A stretch of 64,000 bases of DNA from Chinchilla lanigera (lineage: Eukaryota; Chordata; Mammalia; Rodentia; Chinchillidae): contig NW_004955427.1 in the NCBI RefSeq assembly GCF_000276665.1, positions 4,841,780 to 4,905,779 of the forward strand, given 5' to 3'. This document shows positions 10,368 to 22,569 of the stretch, one piece after another. Under the pieces are notes generated by a model. It did not search any database and was not told the origin of the DNA. It worked only from the letters and a program-made list of their open reading frames with translations. How positions within the stretch are numbered: the first letter of the stretch is position 1; each line of letters starts with the position of its first letter. The translations under genes and the position numbers were made by a program.

Positions 10368-10457
10368 TACATTTTTTTTTTTTTGATACCAGGAATTGAA
10401 CTCAGGACCTTGTGCTTGCCAGGCAGGTGCTGTGTCACTGAGCTCTCTCCCTGCCTA
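10368..10457 (-). mobile_element. ID-type tRNA-derived SINE, minus strand
   Basis: It has a T-rich head, then GGAATTGAACTCAGGACCTT and TGCTTGCCAGGCAGGTGCTG, the antisense of the ID box B and box A region. It is diverged from the young copies (CTCTCTCCCTGCC in place of AAATCCCCAGCCCC). Confidence 0.85.
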
Positions 10458-10957
10458 TAAAAATTTTAATAGACCACTAGATTAAACAGGGTCTCACTTA
10501 AAAAATTGTATTTTGGAATATATTTTTCCTTACAGACAAATTGCAAAATTAGTGTAAAATTCTGGTTACTATTTTAGAGGATGCTATAATTTTCATTCAC
10601 AAATGTCATCATAATTGTTGTGTTTCTATTTGCAGTGTTCTTGATTTAATGTGTTTCTTCCACTAAAATATGAAGATAAATTTCATCATATTGTGTTGCT
10701 CAGTAGTATACACCTAAAGAATATTCCATATTTAATAAATACATACAATTAATAATAAACTACAGATGTAAAATTGAGGGTCATGTACTTGTAGATCATT
10801 TTTAAAGCCCTGGACTACACAAAAAGACCTGAGGACATGCTAGCCATATAAGTTTGAGTAAAAGAATATAAGCTGACAATCTAAGTGAAAGTACAGATGC
10901 AACAGCCAGAATAAGATGGACAAAAGCATAGGCTATGACACAAAAGTGAAGAGTATT

Positions 10958-11201
10958 ATATTTTTATTTACCTATTTAGTTTTTAATTCTAAAGAGAATA
11001 AAAACAATAAAATGGGACAGGATTTCAAAACAGATGATAGGAAATTAACAATGATTATTATATTGCATGTTGTTATCTTCAAAGCAGTTGCTCAGATTAC
11101 CAGATATATGCACGCAAAATTGATCAGATAATATAAGCACTAACAGCTCTTTTCAATGAACTAGTAGATATTAGTAGTACAATTATCTTAGCTATCTTTG
11201 T

Positions 11202-11233
<32 letters not shown>

Positions 11234-11262
11234 ATTTCCCTTCCTCTGAAATTCAAAGTCAT
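10958..11262 (-). mobile_element. L1 3' UTR, minus strand
   Basis: GGGACAGGATTTCAAAACAG, AGGAAATTAACAATGATTAT and GTTATCTTCAAAGCAGTTGC match the antisense 3' UTR module also seen at 28245 and 41855. A (TG)n tract lies inside it at 11199-11234. No ORF2 is attached. Confidence 0.8.
11199..11234. repeat. (TG)n microsatellite
   Basis: About 17 TG units with one interruption, within the L1 3' UTR. Confidence 0.95.
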
Positions 11263-12016
11263 ATAGAAATTAGTGTACCTCTAAGTGGCAAAAGAAAGTG
11301 AAAGTGTGGTGTTTTCAGTGAGGCCGGGTTTAGGAAAGTGGTAGGATCAGATGGCCACTTGGAATGGACTTGGCATCAAATGAAAGAAGTAAAATGGTTA
11401 TAAATTGATTAACGATTCACAGCACGTGGATAAAAAGAAAGGAGGTAAGACAGACGCTGACTAAGAACCATTTCTGTACTTTGAATTGTACCTGTTAACT
11501 TGGGTTTTTACCTACCATAATACTTTATTTTGAATTATCTTTCTTAAAGATTTGAGAAAGTTCCTACCACCTAGTTTCAAGTGAGCTTAACCTTGATTAT
11601 GATTCGCAGGGCTACATAGCAAACTTTAAGAAAATGAATGTGTAGATACATAGGCTGAAGAAACGTGTTAGCCTTCAAATTTTTTTTCTAGGAAGCACAA
11701 ATTATTAACTGGTTAGAATTTACACTTACCTTGAAGAAGTTCTTTTTAAAAGGTTAATATTCATAAAGTATTTCAGAGCAGTGTATCATCCAATAACATT
11801 TTTATCTATGCTCTGAGATGTAGAAGTCATTGATTTTTCATTTTAATTAAAGCTAGCTAAAATATTTGAAATCGTGTTCTTATGTATCAAGGAAATCACC
11901 TTACTTTGACTGCAGAAATGTCTTCTCAGAAGAGAAAGATAAAATCATCTAATTGGTTCCCATTAAATAAATGGACATATTTTAGACTAGCCTTTAAAGT
12001 GAAATGGTATGTCACA
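11263..12016. other. Unassigned stretch
   Basis: No gene or repeat recognised. Confidence 0.4.
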
Positions 12017-12017
12017 C

Positions 12018-12048
<31 letters not shown>

Positions 12049-12052
12049 ACAG
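12017..12052. repeat. (AC)n microsatellite
   Basis: About 18 CA units with one CATA interruption. Confidence 0.95.
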
Positions 12053-12304
12053 ACTCTCACAAATTAGTAAGGATTTTACTAATGAAAATTATTTCTCAGT
12101 AAATATCCACTGAGCCCCAAGTTACTGCGGTATAAATCTAAAGTTGACTCTTTTTAAGAGAACACAACATATTTCCTCAGAGTCTAAGAGATTGGAAAGG
12201 AATCTCCCTAAGACCTTGAAACTATTTATTCATTTATTCATTTTGCAGTGATATTTTTTTACTCTGCTGAATGTCAGTTATGTAAACTTTGAACACAAAT
12301 GTTT

Positions 12305-12800
12305 NNNNNNNNNNNNNNNNNNNNNNNNNNNNNNNNNNNNNNNNNNNNNNNNNNNNNNNNNNNNNNNNNNNNNNNNNNNNNNNNNNNNNNNNNNNNNNNN
12401 NNNNNNNNNNNNNNNNNNNNNNNNNNNNNNNNNNNNNNNNNNNNNNNNNNNNNNNNNNNNNNNNNNNNNNNNNNNNNNNNNNNNNNNNNNNNNNNNNNNN
12501 NNNNNNNNNNNNNNNNNNNNNNNNNNNNNNNNNNNNNNNNNNNNNNNNNNNNNNNNNNNNNNNNNNNNNNNNNNNNNNNNNNNNNNNNNNNNNNNNNNNN
12601 NNNNNNNNNNNNNNNNNNNNNNNNNNNNNNNNNNNNNNNNNNNNNNNNNNNNNNNNNNNNNNNNNNNNNNNNNNNNNNNNNNNNNNNNNNNNNNNNNNNN
12701 NNNNNNNNNNNNNNNNNNNNNNNNNNNNNNNNNNNNNNNNNNNNNNNNNNNNNNNNNNNNNNNNNNNNNNNNNNNNNNNNNNNNNNNNNNNNNNNNNNNN
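12305..12800. other. Assembly gap (496 N)
   Basis: Unsequenced. Long open frames that appear to cross it are artefacts of the N run. The flanks show no repeat that would explain the gap. Confidence 1.
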
Positions 12801-13714
12801 CTTATTCCTGAGTTCCTGTAATATTTTCTCATTCATTTTTATATTACTGACCATTTTCTGTCACCCTTTTCTAAATCTTCAAGATGGTCAGTTATATGTA
12901 ATTTCACTTGGAAATCAGGAAACAACCGGGATTTTTTATGGCCTGCATAGTCTGAAAACTGGCAACCATTTTTAAATGGGTCCTAGAAATGAAGATATGA
13001 AAAACATGAAAAATAAAAATAAGAAAAGGATTATAAAAGAAAACAAATAAGTCTTGAGAGGATGTTTATTACTTACAATGCAATTTACTAATTTTCAGTA
13101 AGGTATTTGAAAATCATCAGTATTCACTTGCATGTATGTCTTCATACAAATATGTATGATGTTATAAATGCAAAGATAAAAAATTGCAATTTGGGCCCCA
13201 GATTTCAGTAAGTGCATGTTTTTCTCATGAGCTTTATAGAGAGAATTATATGTTATGTGACTGCAAATGTTCCACCATCAGGTAAGTTTGGGCAGCCATG
13301 TCTAAGAAAATCTGTTCAGATTTATGTAGTTTTGGTTTCTGTTCTTCCAAATGACCCCTGAGTATCTTTAATGTTTAATGGATGTTAGAAATCTCCAGTC
13401 AAAGAAAGAATGTGAGGATTTTTTTCAAAAGTAATTGATTATAGGATACATTTTAAAGAGATCTCACTTGATGCCCTGCAGTGCCTAGTCTCCTTCTGAG
13501 CACAGCCATTTGCACAGACTGTTGCACTCCAATGGGGTCAGGAAAATCAAGATCCCTCAGATGTTGTTCTCTTCCCAGCTGTTGAGTATATCGACAGTCT
13601 AACTCCTTCAATTGCTAGTCTAATATATGAAAATATTGGTGCATCCTTATTTACTCTTAGTTCCTGACCAAAAACATCTGCTCTTTGTCAGTATTTACTT
13701 TGATGATGTCTGCT
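12801..13714. other. Unassigned stretch
   Basis: No gene or repeat recognised between the gap and the LTR at 13715. Confidence 0.4.
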
Positions 13715-14025
13715 TCATGTGAATCTCCCAAGGCTGGGTGCTGGAGGCTGAGTCCCCAGTGCACGGCCCTATTGAAAGACAATACAACCTTTAGGAGTTG
13801 GGGCCTAAGGAAAAAACAAGGTCACTGGGGAAATTAGGACCCTGCAACTTCCTCTTCCCCTCTGCTTCCCAGTAACTGTGAGGTTACAACCACCCTTGCT
13901 ATTCATTCCCACCAAGAGCCACTGCGTCACTGCAGGGTCAAAGGCAATAAGACCCAGTACGTATGGACCAAAACCTCTGAAGCTAGCGACCAAAACACAC
14001 ATTACTTCCTGGTCACGTGAAAATT
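13715..14025 (+). mobile_element. MaLR-type LTR, plus strand, diverged
   Basis: The order is CTCCCAAGGCTGGGTGCTGG, GAGTCCCCAGTG, CCTTTAGGAGTTGGGGCCTA, AAGGTCACTGGGG and then ATGGACCAAAACCTCTGAAG. That is the order of a common rodent MaLR LTR (front 'TCCCCCAAAGG', middle 'TTTAGGAGGTGGGGCCTA', back 'GGACTGAAACCTCTGAAACC'). Exact ends and target duplication are not visible. A 66-codon open frame inside it is incidental. Confidence 0.6.
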
Positions 14026-15027
14026 TAGTTACTTTTCACAAGGACGCAAAACTAAGGAACCCAGTATCTACGTGTTAGAAATAGCACCCAGTACACGCTG
14101 CAAATTTTCAGCTTCCTTACAACGCAAGGACGTGTGGTATCTTCCTTTGCAGTGTTTGAAAGTTATCATTGGTCTAAACCTAAGAACATGAGATGATCAA
14201 ATGCAGAAACTTTCCAAGAGAGATTATTTGTGTTTTATTGTTTTATTTCTGGGCATTTTTCTGTGTTTTCTATCCACTTAGAAAAAGTCAAAATTATACT
14301 TCAATTGACCAGTTGTCAGAACTCTGTAGTATGGCCCACACTTCCTTGCTGTTTCCTAAGTATTAAAGAGAAATGAGCCATTCTTTACAGGTAGTAATTC
14401 AGCAAATACAGCCGGTGCTCCCTGAGGTAGACTTTCATATGTGCTTCAATTGCTATTTTTTGGGCAATGATTTAATATTGATTGGTTTGTTAGAATATTA
14501 ATTTATACCAATTCTAAATTATTGTCATACACAGGCATCTAAGATTCTACACAGCATTTTTCTTCCTGACCAGAGATTGTCTATTACTTATCAAATTCTC
14601 AGCAGCATGAGCTGGGAGACCAAATACAAGTTTGACTTCAGGAAAGTGGTCTATAAGCATGGCTTCCCACAATCAACTTCAACTGGTAGGTATTTTGTGG
14701 AAAAGTGAAAATTTCCTTTTTATCACTAAGTTATTTCAGGGTCTCATATCTGATACTTCTGATATTTTTTTGCCTCTCAACTTCTTCTCAGAACCAACCT
14801 CTAAAGTGATAAGAATGCCAACCTTCCCAGTAGCTCTTGTGGCTTCCGATCAGCTGCAGGGCATTTATTTCTCCAGGATCTGCTCACCTGTGTAATTTCA
14901 CCCATGCCTTTATTTCTTAGGTGTTAGTAAGCATTTGCACTACCATCCCTGCTTAGAAGTCTTTCTGTGCACATATTTTTCATTTATTTAATCAAAACAT
15001 TTTAGTATGTATTACATTCATGTGTAT
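14026..15027. other. Unassigned stretch
   Basis: No gene or repeat recognised. Confidence 0.4.
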
Positions 15028-15545
15028 AGTTATTCACTGAACATTTTTTTGTGTACCAGAAATGTTTGCAGATATTGGGAATATGTCAAGGAACAACTAC
15101 AGCTGCAAGATAAGGTTGCAAGAGATAGAAAGATAGAGATAGATAGATAGATAGATACATAGATACATAGATGATAGACATAGATGCAGAGAGAGGAATT
15201 TTCTGACTTCACATGGTTTAAATTCTACTGGAGTTTAAGAATAAGTAAAATACGTAAGTGAAACCCATGATATGTTACAAATTAAATATTATACATTATA
15301 ATTGAGGAAGAGGACTGAAGAGTATTGGAAAAACATGTATTTAATTTTAAATAAAATAGTTTAAGATAGGTTGGCCAAGAAGCTGATGTTTCAGAAAGTG
15401 CTTAGAGTGGGGAGTATGTGGAGAATAATGTGGTAATTTAGGAGAAAATATCACCTATGCAGAGGTCTCAGAACTGGAGAAGGGCCAGTGTGTCTGAAGC
15501 TTTGCGCACTCAGAATGAGGAAAAAGAGTGATAGAAAATAAGAAT
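15028..15545 (-). mobile_element. Ancient mammalian repeat (L2-like type) split by a microsatellite
   Basis: The order TTCACTGAACATTTTTTTGT, AGAAATGTTTGCAGATATTGG, GTTTAAATTCTACTGGAG and later GAGAAGGGCCAGTGTGTCTG follows a very common old mammalian repeat. From memory the consensus carries 'ATTGAGCACCTACTATGTGCCAG' and 'CTTACATTCTAGTGG'. I place it with L2-related elements but am unsure of the family. The (GATA)n tract at 15129-15183 sits in the middle. Confidence 0.45.
15129..15183. repeat. (GATA)n microsatellite
   Basis: GATA units with GATACATA and GATGATAGACATA variants, about 55 bases. Confidence 0.95.
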
Positions 15546-17387
15546 TAAGATATATATGGGTTAAATAACCCTTAGTTATTGTGGGCTGATCAGGCCTGCA
15601 GTCACCCAAGCAAGTGGATGGCGAAGGCTTAAACAAATGAGACAACTGAAATTATTTCAGGGCTCCAGGAGGGTCTAACTCTCTTAGAGCTTTCGATATT
15701 CTCTGGGTTTAGACCAAGGCTTCTCTGGGCAGCCTGTATTTATTTGGTTTTCAAACAAAGGAGGAGGATACTGAAGAAAACACAAAATTTAGCATGACCT
15801 TGGGAGAATTTTCCCAAGTAGTAAATTATGTCAATCAGGAGAACTACCTTATCTTTTGGCTGGTATTTATTGTAGGAGAGTGGAGCCTGCAGCTGCAGTC
15901 TCCTTGTAGTTAATTGGGGCTGGAGCCAGACGTCCTCAGCTGTGGTCTTTTCTTGTCCTTTGAGGTGTCACAGTTTCACAGGCCAATACAGGCCTCAGAA
16001 GTGACCGAGGACTCACAGAGGTTCACTTACTCTGAGTCCAGTGTCCATACCCAGCCAAGGTGCCTAAGCTTCAGACAGCTCACAAGTAAACACGGAAAGC
16101 CAATTGGTTAATATTAAATCCTGCTCAGAGCCACTTTGTAGTGATCTCTAATAAAGATACACAAACTACTCGGATGATATAGTATTCTATAAGACACAAA
16201 GAACTTTGCAAAGTTGGGCTTTAATTCCAAATGAGGTAGCAAAATACACCCATTAAGATGATACAGACACAGAGCATTCAAATAGATGAGAACTGCAATT
16301 TCCTGATGAATAACCTTCCATTTGACTCACTGGTACTGTTTGCAGACACCAACTAGAGTTTTATGTTTTTTTTTTCCTTTTCTCATTGAGATACCTTGAG
16401 CAAAGACATCTCTTTTTTGGTATATAGGAAGAAGCCCATGGAGAACTTGCTGAGTGAATCTGCCAGTCAGTATATTTTTCTGGAGGGTAATTTTAATATA
16501 TTAAAACATTTAATTACAAAAAAAGCCTAAAATAAAACCGAATTCCTAAAATCTGTTAGATGTGGACAAATTGTTTAAAACATTCTACTGAGTACATTTT
16601 ATCTGCAGCATTTTCCCAGATACCCTATTCTGTTAGAATTATTTGTAAAGCAATCCCAAAGCAATTTGCACTGAATCAACCACCTTTAGAAGAGTTTGTA
16701 ATGAAATTCAAGTGATATTTTTATTTCAAATTATTCTAACCTCACAAATATGTCCAGAACACATTACTTAATATTTTTGACCTGTGCACATAAATTTGCC
16801 ATTTTAGAAACCCTTGGGGGAGTATTCAGAGTTAAACTAATTTATTTTTCACATGTCCTATTATTACTAACAGTGTTTGAGTCTGTAGTTTGACAACAGA
16901 AAATAAATCTATTTGTAAATTGGAACATTTTTCATTCTTATATTTTAATGGAAAATGGAAAACAATGAAAACATTTCTTTCCAGAGATTTAACATAATGA
17001 AAAGTTTAAAAAACATTTAGTAGTTAGCTTGAGGGTGACTTGCTTTTAAGACATATTCCAGTTTTCAGGTTCTGTCATAGATGCTTGAAATACCTAATAC
17101 TTGGGCTTGGGATTTTCTTCTAGATTAAATCATACACTTAACTTAACTGATAGAAGAGAATATATACAGTGTATCCACTTATCCCATCTCATTCACGCTC
17201 ATTATGTGAAAAGGGTTAATAGGTCTGAAAGAGTAGCAGAAGGCAAAACAAATCATTCACTGCACTGACTTGATTTTCTAGTGAAGTGAGAGAAATAAAT
17301 GCAATGTATGAGTCAATTATACAATGTGTATGTTATTTGTTTTTTGCAACTATACTCTGTTTATGCTTTAAATTTCATTAAGATTCC
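15546..17387. other. Unassigned stretch
   Basis: No gene or repeat recognised over about 1.8 kb. The 15890-16090 part has a higher GC content and a 65-codon open frame without recognisable features. Confidence 0.4.
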
Positions 17388-17540
17388 TTTTTTTTGTCTT
17401 TTTGAGACAAGGTCTCACTATGCATTTCAGGCTGGCCTTGAGGTCACTTTGTAGCTGAGGATGATCTTGAACTCACAATGATCCTCTTGCCTCAGCTTTC
17501 AGAATGTTGGGATTACAGGCTTGTGTCACCGTGCTTGGCT
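17388..17540 (-). mobile_element. B1-like SINE, minus strand
   Basis: GAGACAAGGTCTCACTATGC, CAGGCTGGCCTTGAGGTCAC and TTGGGATTACAGGCTTGTGT are the antisense of the same composite SINE as at 19989. Likely imperfect target duplication: CATTAAGATT near 17376 and CACTAAGATC at 17541. Confidence 0.9.
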
Positions 17541-19130
17541 CACTAAGATCTGACAGAGAGAAAAAATTAAAACTGTTGATCTTTCTCAAGACCTAAGTGT
17601 TCAGATGAAGAAAATGATTTCTGAAAGGGTAAGTTGACTTGCTTCTTTCTAAAATAATGGGTGTCAGTATTAAATTCTGAGGAATATGTTGTGTTCTGAC
17701 GTCTTCTGCATAAGGTTCCTTTTGCTCGGATAAGCTGCACATCTCCTATAAGAGCCACAGATCAGAAGATAAAAAGTGTTCTTTACATTTATCTGATTTT
17801 GCAAAGATATCTGAAGTCTAAAATTTCTTCTTGATTAAAGTCACTAGGAAAATAAATATGCTAATATTAACTATAAAATTTTCAGATTGAAAACTTTCTT
17901 AATCAGCAAAAACAATCTTAATTTTTTTTATCAAAATCAAGTGTTCAGATTACCAGATTCAAGAAAGCAAGTTTTAAAATCCTGCATTTTTTTTACGTTT
18001 TTATCTTTGATGTTGTTATTCTGTTTTCTTTCTCTCTTTAAAATAAAAAAATGAAGTAATACTATTTTCAGTTGGACATAAGCTTTCTTCATTACATTTT
18101 GTGTACAAGTCTACTGTACCCTTCCTTTACTTCTTCACCAAAAAATAATCATGTTGGAGTTATCCCTGGAAGCACTAGTGTCCTGTAACAGAAAAAAGAA
18201 CACTAGATGTGATGGTACGTAGAACAAATTTAGGGTCTTATTTTCTTGTCTATATTGTCAGATGGAGTAGATTAAGGCACATAGGGCCTCTGAAGCTCAT
18301 TCTATTTGTAGCATTGTATAATCTCTTCAACTTAAGGTCTTTTGGCAGATCTCATAAATGATGGAAAGCATTTTACATGTTATTAAAATATTAACTTTTA
18401 ATGATTATTATATGAATCAATTTTCTTTTAAGTGTGTAATGATTAACTATGACATATCTATCTACTTGATAGGATTAAGAAACACCCAAGGAACTTGTGA
18501 AGCATATTTTTGGGTGCATTTGGGTGGGTCACTGAGGCATGACTTTGGGTGTTACATAGTCCATGACCCCTCTCTCTCTGGCACCACTCCCCTGCTCTGC
18601 TTTTTGTCCACTGTCAGTGAAATAATTTTGTTTTCACACGCCCTTCCCATAATGCTGTTCCCTCAAAATCAGCTGACCGTGAATGAGTGCCCCGTTGTTT
18701 CTTTGTTTTGGTCAGGTAAACTGCATTCCTTTCCCTAACTTTAGCAGAAGTGATTCTTATGAAAAGTAAGCTTGTATTTTTTTCTTTGTTATCCAATTTA
18801 AACTTGGTAGTTTGGCAGTTTCAAAGAGTTGTGTTTTTAAAGAGTCTACTCTGATGTACTAGTGAATATTTCTTTGCTAACAGAATATATACTTAAAGGC
18901 AAAAGAAATTTGATCAGATAGAGCTATTTGCTTCCCTTTGGCCAGTTTTGTCCTTTGGATTATAGACCGTAGTTATGGATTACAACTGTCATAGCAAATT
19001 ACAAGAAAACAAGGATAAATTGATGGTCAGAAATCTAGATTCTTGACCAGTAGACCAGACAACAAAGCTTTAATACCTGATAATAAAACACACATATATG
19101 TTTATAACCTAATGTATCAATTTTTTCATA
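17541..19130. other. Unassigned stretch
   Basis: No gene or repeat recognised. It includes a 126-codon plus-strand open frame at 18358-18738. That frame has no domain or composition that marks it as coding, and it is within what chance gives in a window this size. Confidence 0.4.
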
Positions 19131-19134
19131 TACA

Positions 19135-19290
19135 TCATTAAATAATAAACATTTGTGGAGCATCCACTTATAAATATTGTGCTATGTATTAGAAAATAAG
19201 ATCGATATAATTATGGCCTCTGCCCCATGAGATTTCTATTCTATCAACAACAGGGAGAGATAACAGACAAGTGATCACAATATTTAAAAT
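19135..19290 (-). mobile_element. L2-like ancient repeat, minus strand
   Basis: AATAAACATTTGTGGAGCAT, then TTGTGCTATGTATTAG, GGCCTCTGCCCCATGAGATT and AACAGACAAGTGATCA follow the antisense of the old 'TTTATTGAGCACCTACTATG' repeat. It is heavily diverged. Confidence 0.5.
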
Positions 19291-19985
19291 TATAAATGAT
19301 TTGCCATTTGAATTCACTCATAAAATAATGAGATCTTTCATATAGTATCTTAAATTTACACTGAGGAGTTTAAACTTTTTTAAAATATGTGTATAGATTA
19401 TATCTAAGTGAATATTTAATTTCAGTAGTAGCTCTTGACAATCTTTGTACTCACAACCTGTAAACTTGATGAATAATTGCAGAAATAAACTTAATAATAT
19501 TGGGAAACTTTTGAAAGAATACCGGTAGTGCTAGGAAAAGAAGCAAAGTAGACATCAAGATGAGTCGCAGTTGTTCTTACTCCTATTATTCTTTTCCTCC
19601 CTAACCACGTGGAAGGGTTTGTATGTACCATTAATTTTTACCATCCCCGATTCCATACACCTAAATCAATTCTTTTTCCTCTATCCTGTTTTGAATGACA
19701 AAAAGTACTGCCTGGTTTTTTCTTTTCAACTGTTTTTGCAACAACTTTTCCTCATTGTCTCATGAGACTTGCTCTTCTGTTTATTGTCTCTGTATTTTAA
19801 ATGTAACATCTGTAAACTTTCCTTGGAAAGGTCCAGGTAGAAATTATTTTCAGTAGTTATTTACTTATTTATTTGTGTTATAAGCTGTTAGGCTCTAACA
19901 ATATGGCATGGAAGTAGCTATCTGTTACTGAAAAGAGATTAATTTGGTTGAGTTGCAGTAAAACCTTATTTATAAAAACATATAG
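19291..19985. other. Unassigned stretch
   Basis: No gene or repeat recognised. Confidence 0.4.
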
Positions 19986-19988
19986 TAA

Positions 19989-20148
19989 AGTTGGGCATGG
20001 TGGTGCATGCCTGTAATCTCAGCACTCTGGAGACTGAGGTGGGAGGACTGCCATGGGTTTAAGGCCAGCTTGGTCTACATAGTGAGTTCAAGGCCACCCT
20101 GAACTACATAGTGAGACCCTCTCTCAAAACAAAACAAAACAAAACAAG
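19989..20148 (+). mobile_element. B1-like composite SINE, plus strand
   Basis: TTGGGCATGGTGGTGCATGC opens a full-length copy that ends TACATAGTGAGACCCTCTCT plus (CAAAA)n. Imperfect target duplication: CATATAGTAA before and CATGTAGTAA after. The doubled 'TCTACATAGTGAGTTCAAGG ... AACTACATAGTGAG' explains its length of about 160 bases, longer than a simple B1 monomer. Confidence 0.9.
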
Positions 20149-20703
20149 CATGTAGTAATCTAGATTTGTCTTATGGTTTATAGTATGCTGAGGTCAATCG
20201 CCAATGAAAACTTTCTTTTTCTACTGGATTATTTTTAACTACAATACAATGTATTGAAATATAATCCATCATAATAGGGAAATTTTATGAAATATGTACA
20301 GGTAATATCTAATAATTTTGTCACTAATGGGTACTAATAAAAATAATACATTAAAAAATAAAGCTGAATCTGACATTTAAATGAGCAAACCCTGTCACAT
20401 ATATAATTTCCCAGTGATCTTGTTAAAATACATCTGCAAAAGTATCTTTGAGGCAAAATTTGAATTTAGAATTTTTGATCTTTAATTCCACATTAGAAAT
20501 ACAGAGGAGAGCGGGAATGCCAATTCTATTCACTTTCATCTCTTAGAACCCCTCTTTCTTTCTGAAGGATACAGTTTGCTTATCTATCATGACCAGCAAA
20601 ATCTAGTTGTTTCCTAGCAGGATAAATATTGCAGAAGGAACTCCTGCAAGTTCTGTAACAGTGTGTGACATACAAAGCTGGAGAAATCTAGGATTCCAGG
20701 TAC
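20149..20703. other. Unassigned stretch
   Basis: No gene or repeat recognised. Confidence 0.4.
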
Positions 20704-20708
20704 TCAGG

Positions 20709-21082
20709 TGTCTTGGTTACTTGTCTGTCTTTGCTGAACAAAATACATGATGCCCAGAATTAAGGAAGAAAGGTTTATTTAGCTCACAGGTTGTGGGGTT
20801 TTCAGTCTGTACTTGACTGGCTCCAAGGCAGAGTGGCACATGGCAGAGGGCAGCAGTTCATGGACACAGAAGACAGCAAAAGCAACAAGTGCACAGGAGG
20901 AGGAGCAGTGGCAAGCAGCCTCTTTCCGTCCCTTACATTGTATGCAAATTATCTGCCCCAGGGCAAGAATAGCACTCACACCCATAATCCCAGCATTGGA
21001 CCATGAATCAATCATAAACTCTAGAAAGCCACTCCATGACTGCATGAGGCTTTGGGGGGACATTCAGACACAAACCACAACA
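20709..21082 (-). repeat. 3' LTR of the MaLR element
   Basis: 374 bases, TG...CA ends when read on the minus strand (TGTTGTGG ... AAGACA). It matches the LTR at 22588-22958 and the solo LTRs at 27070-27415 and 35906-36256. The shared core GGCAGAGTGGCACATGGCAG and the AATAAACCTTTC-type polyadenylation signal (antisense GAAAGGTTTATTT here) are present. Confidence 0.92.
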
Positions 21083-21104
21083 TTCCACCCCTCGCCCCCA
21101 AAGT
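21083..21104 (-). other. Polypurine tract of the MaLR element
   Basis: Read on the minus strand, a G-rich purine run (CTTTGGGGGCGAGGGGTGGA) directly abuts the 3' LTR. This is where plus-strand DNA synthesis would start in reverse transcription. One C interrupts it. Confidence 0.8.
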
Positions 21105-21276
21105 CTTATGCACATTCTTTCATGCAAAAGACATTTTAGTCCATCTGCAAGAATTGCCAAAGTCCTAACAGTTTCAGCATTGCTGAAAAGTCCAAGTACC
21201 AAGTCTTCTCCCAGATGTAAGGCAAACTTTCAGCTGCAAGCCACCATACAAATGAAAATTTAAACACTTCCAACTT

Positions 21277-22065
21277 TCAATGGCACAGGATAATTATATC
21301 ATTCCCAAAGGTACAAATGGGAGGATACAAAACATTGGGACCTAAGAAAGTCCAGCATCCACCAGGGCAAACATTAAATCCTGTAATTCCATTTCCAGCA
21401 TCTGCAGAAATCTGTGGCACATTGTGAGCTCTAAAGGGCTTGCATGATTCCTCCCCTATGGCACTTCTCGAGACTGTAACTCCCATGGCTTCTCTCTTAG
21501 ACCCTCCTTGCTCCCTCCTTGCAGCTTTCCTTAGATGAGCCACATTCCTGGCTTTTCCAAACTTCTGAGGTCTCCAGTGGACCCTTTGCTTCATACTCAC
21601 AGCTTCACACACTGCCTTCTCAGGGGCAAATTGTCTGGCCTCCCAGGCCTTCCAAAATCTAGGTGGAAGCTGTCTTAACCTCAGAACTCTTGCATTCTGC
21701 ATGCACCTAAAGCCAGGGCCACGGGGATGATGCCAACATCTGCTGCCACCTGGAGCAGTAGCCAAGCTTTCCTCTCTCTTGGCCACAGGGGTTGAGTGCC
21801 TGGATTTCTGGACACTCTGAATCCAATTCTGAGGAGCAGATTCTGTATGCTGCCACCATACTGGAACCTGGTGCAGTTGATGTCTCCATTCTGGAACATG
21901 GTGCTCCGCAGCTTTCTTCTCAAAGAAAAGTCTTTCATCTTTGCAGTATTGAGCCTGCAAAGGGTGGAATCTTGCTGCTGCTTGTGATGCCCTCAGGCCG
22001 TCCTTTCCATTCTCTTGTTCCTTCTCAGCAATGGAGATCTCCTCAGCCTTATCTTTGCAATCCAC
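21277..22065 (-). CDS. 262-codon open frame inside the MaLR element, function unknown
   Basis: This is the longest gap-free open frame in the window. It is ATG-initiated, uninterrupted for 789 bases, and lies wholly within the internal region of the MaLR element. The predicted protein is basic and rich in Arg, Gln, Trp and Cys. I see no protease DTG, no reverse transcriptase box, no Cys-His gag knuckle and no membrane segment. MaLR internal regions are known as degenerate relatives of ERV-L gag, so a gag-derived remnant is possible but is not shown by any motif. The neighbouring shorter frames in other phases are shadows. An open frame this long in a copy with about 16% LTR divergence is surprising. 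It may be chance in a locally GC-rich sequence, so I would not call it a gene without transcription or conservation data. Confidence 0.35.
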   Translation of the reverse strand: MDCKDKAEEISIAEKEQENGKDGLRASQAAARFHPLQAQYCKDERLFFEKKAAEHHVPEWRHQLHQVPVWWQHTESAPQNWIQSVQKSRHSTPVAKREESLATAPGGSRCWHHPRGPGFRCMQNARVLRLRQLPPRFWKAWEARQFAPEKAVCEAVSMKQRVHWRPQKFGKARNVAHLRKAARREQGGSKREAMGVTVSRSAIGEESCKPFRAHNVPQISADAGNGITGFNVCPGGCWTFLGPNVLYPPICTFGNDIIILCH

Positions 22066-22569
22066 AGCTTTACTGGTGCTTCCTTTCTGGCCAAACTAAC
22101 AACATTTTAAATCATCCTGCTGGGCTCTTTCCTCTTGATTCTCAACATAAATCTGGCTACAAGAGCCCAACAGTAGCCATGCCATAGCCTCAACAACAGA
22201 CTGCCTTGAAATTTCTTTTGCCAGATTAATTACTCCACTGCCCTTAATCTCAGTCTTAGGCAAAATCTCTGGACATGAACAAAATGCCTACAAACTTTCT
22301 ACCAAACTGTAACACACATCATCTGGAGTCCAACAACCAATGCAGTCCTTCTTCCCAGCAGAAACCTCCTAAACCTGGACTTTACCAGCAGGATTTCTAT
22401 CAGCCTTCTGGTCTTCTGAGTTCTGACCAGAATCTCCCTTACATAACAGTCAAAGTCATTCCAGCTCCACTCTTTCAGGCACATCTCTGAACCTTTCCAA
22501 ACTCTTCCCACAAGCCATTTCCAAAGGCTCTCAAGCCACATGGTCAGATATAGTCACAGCAAAAACTCC

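Noticed and set aside
12234..12975. Long open frames of 170-228 codons around 12.3-12.9 kb
   Set aside because: They consist almost wholly of N from the assembly gap; only a few real codons exist at each end.
18358..18738. 126-codon plus-strand open frame
   Set aside because: No recognisable motif, no splice context, and residue make-up typical of AT-rich noise.
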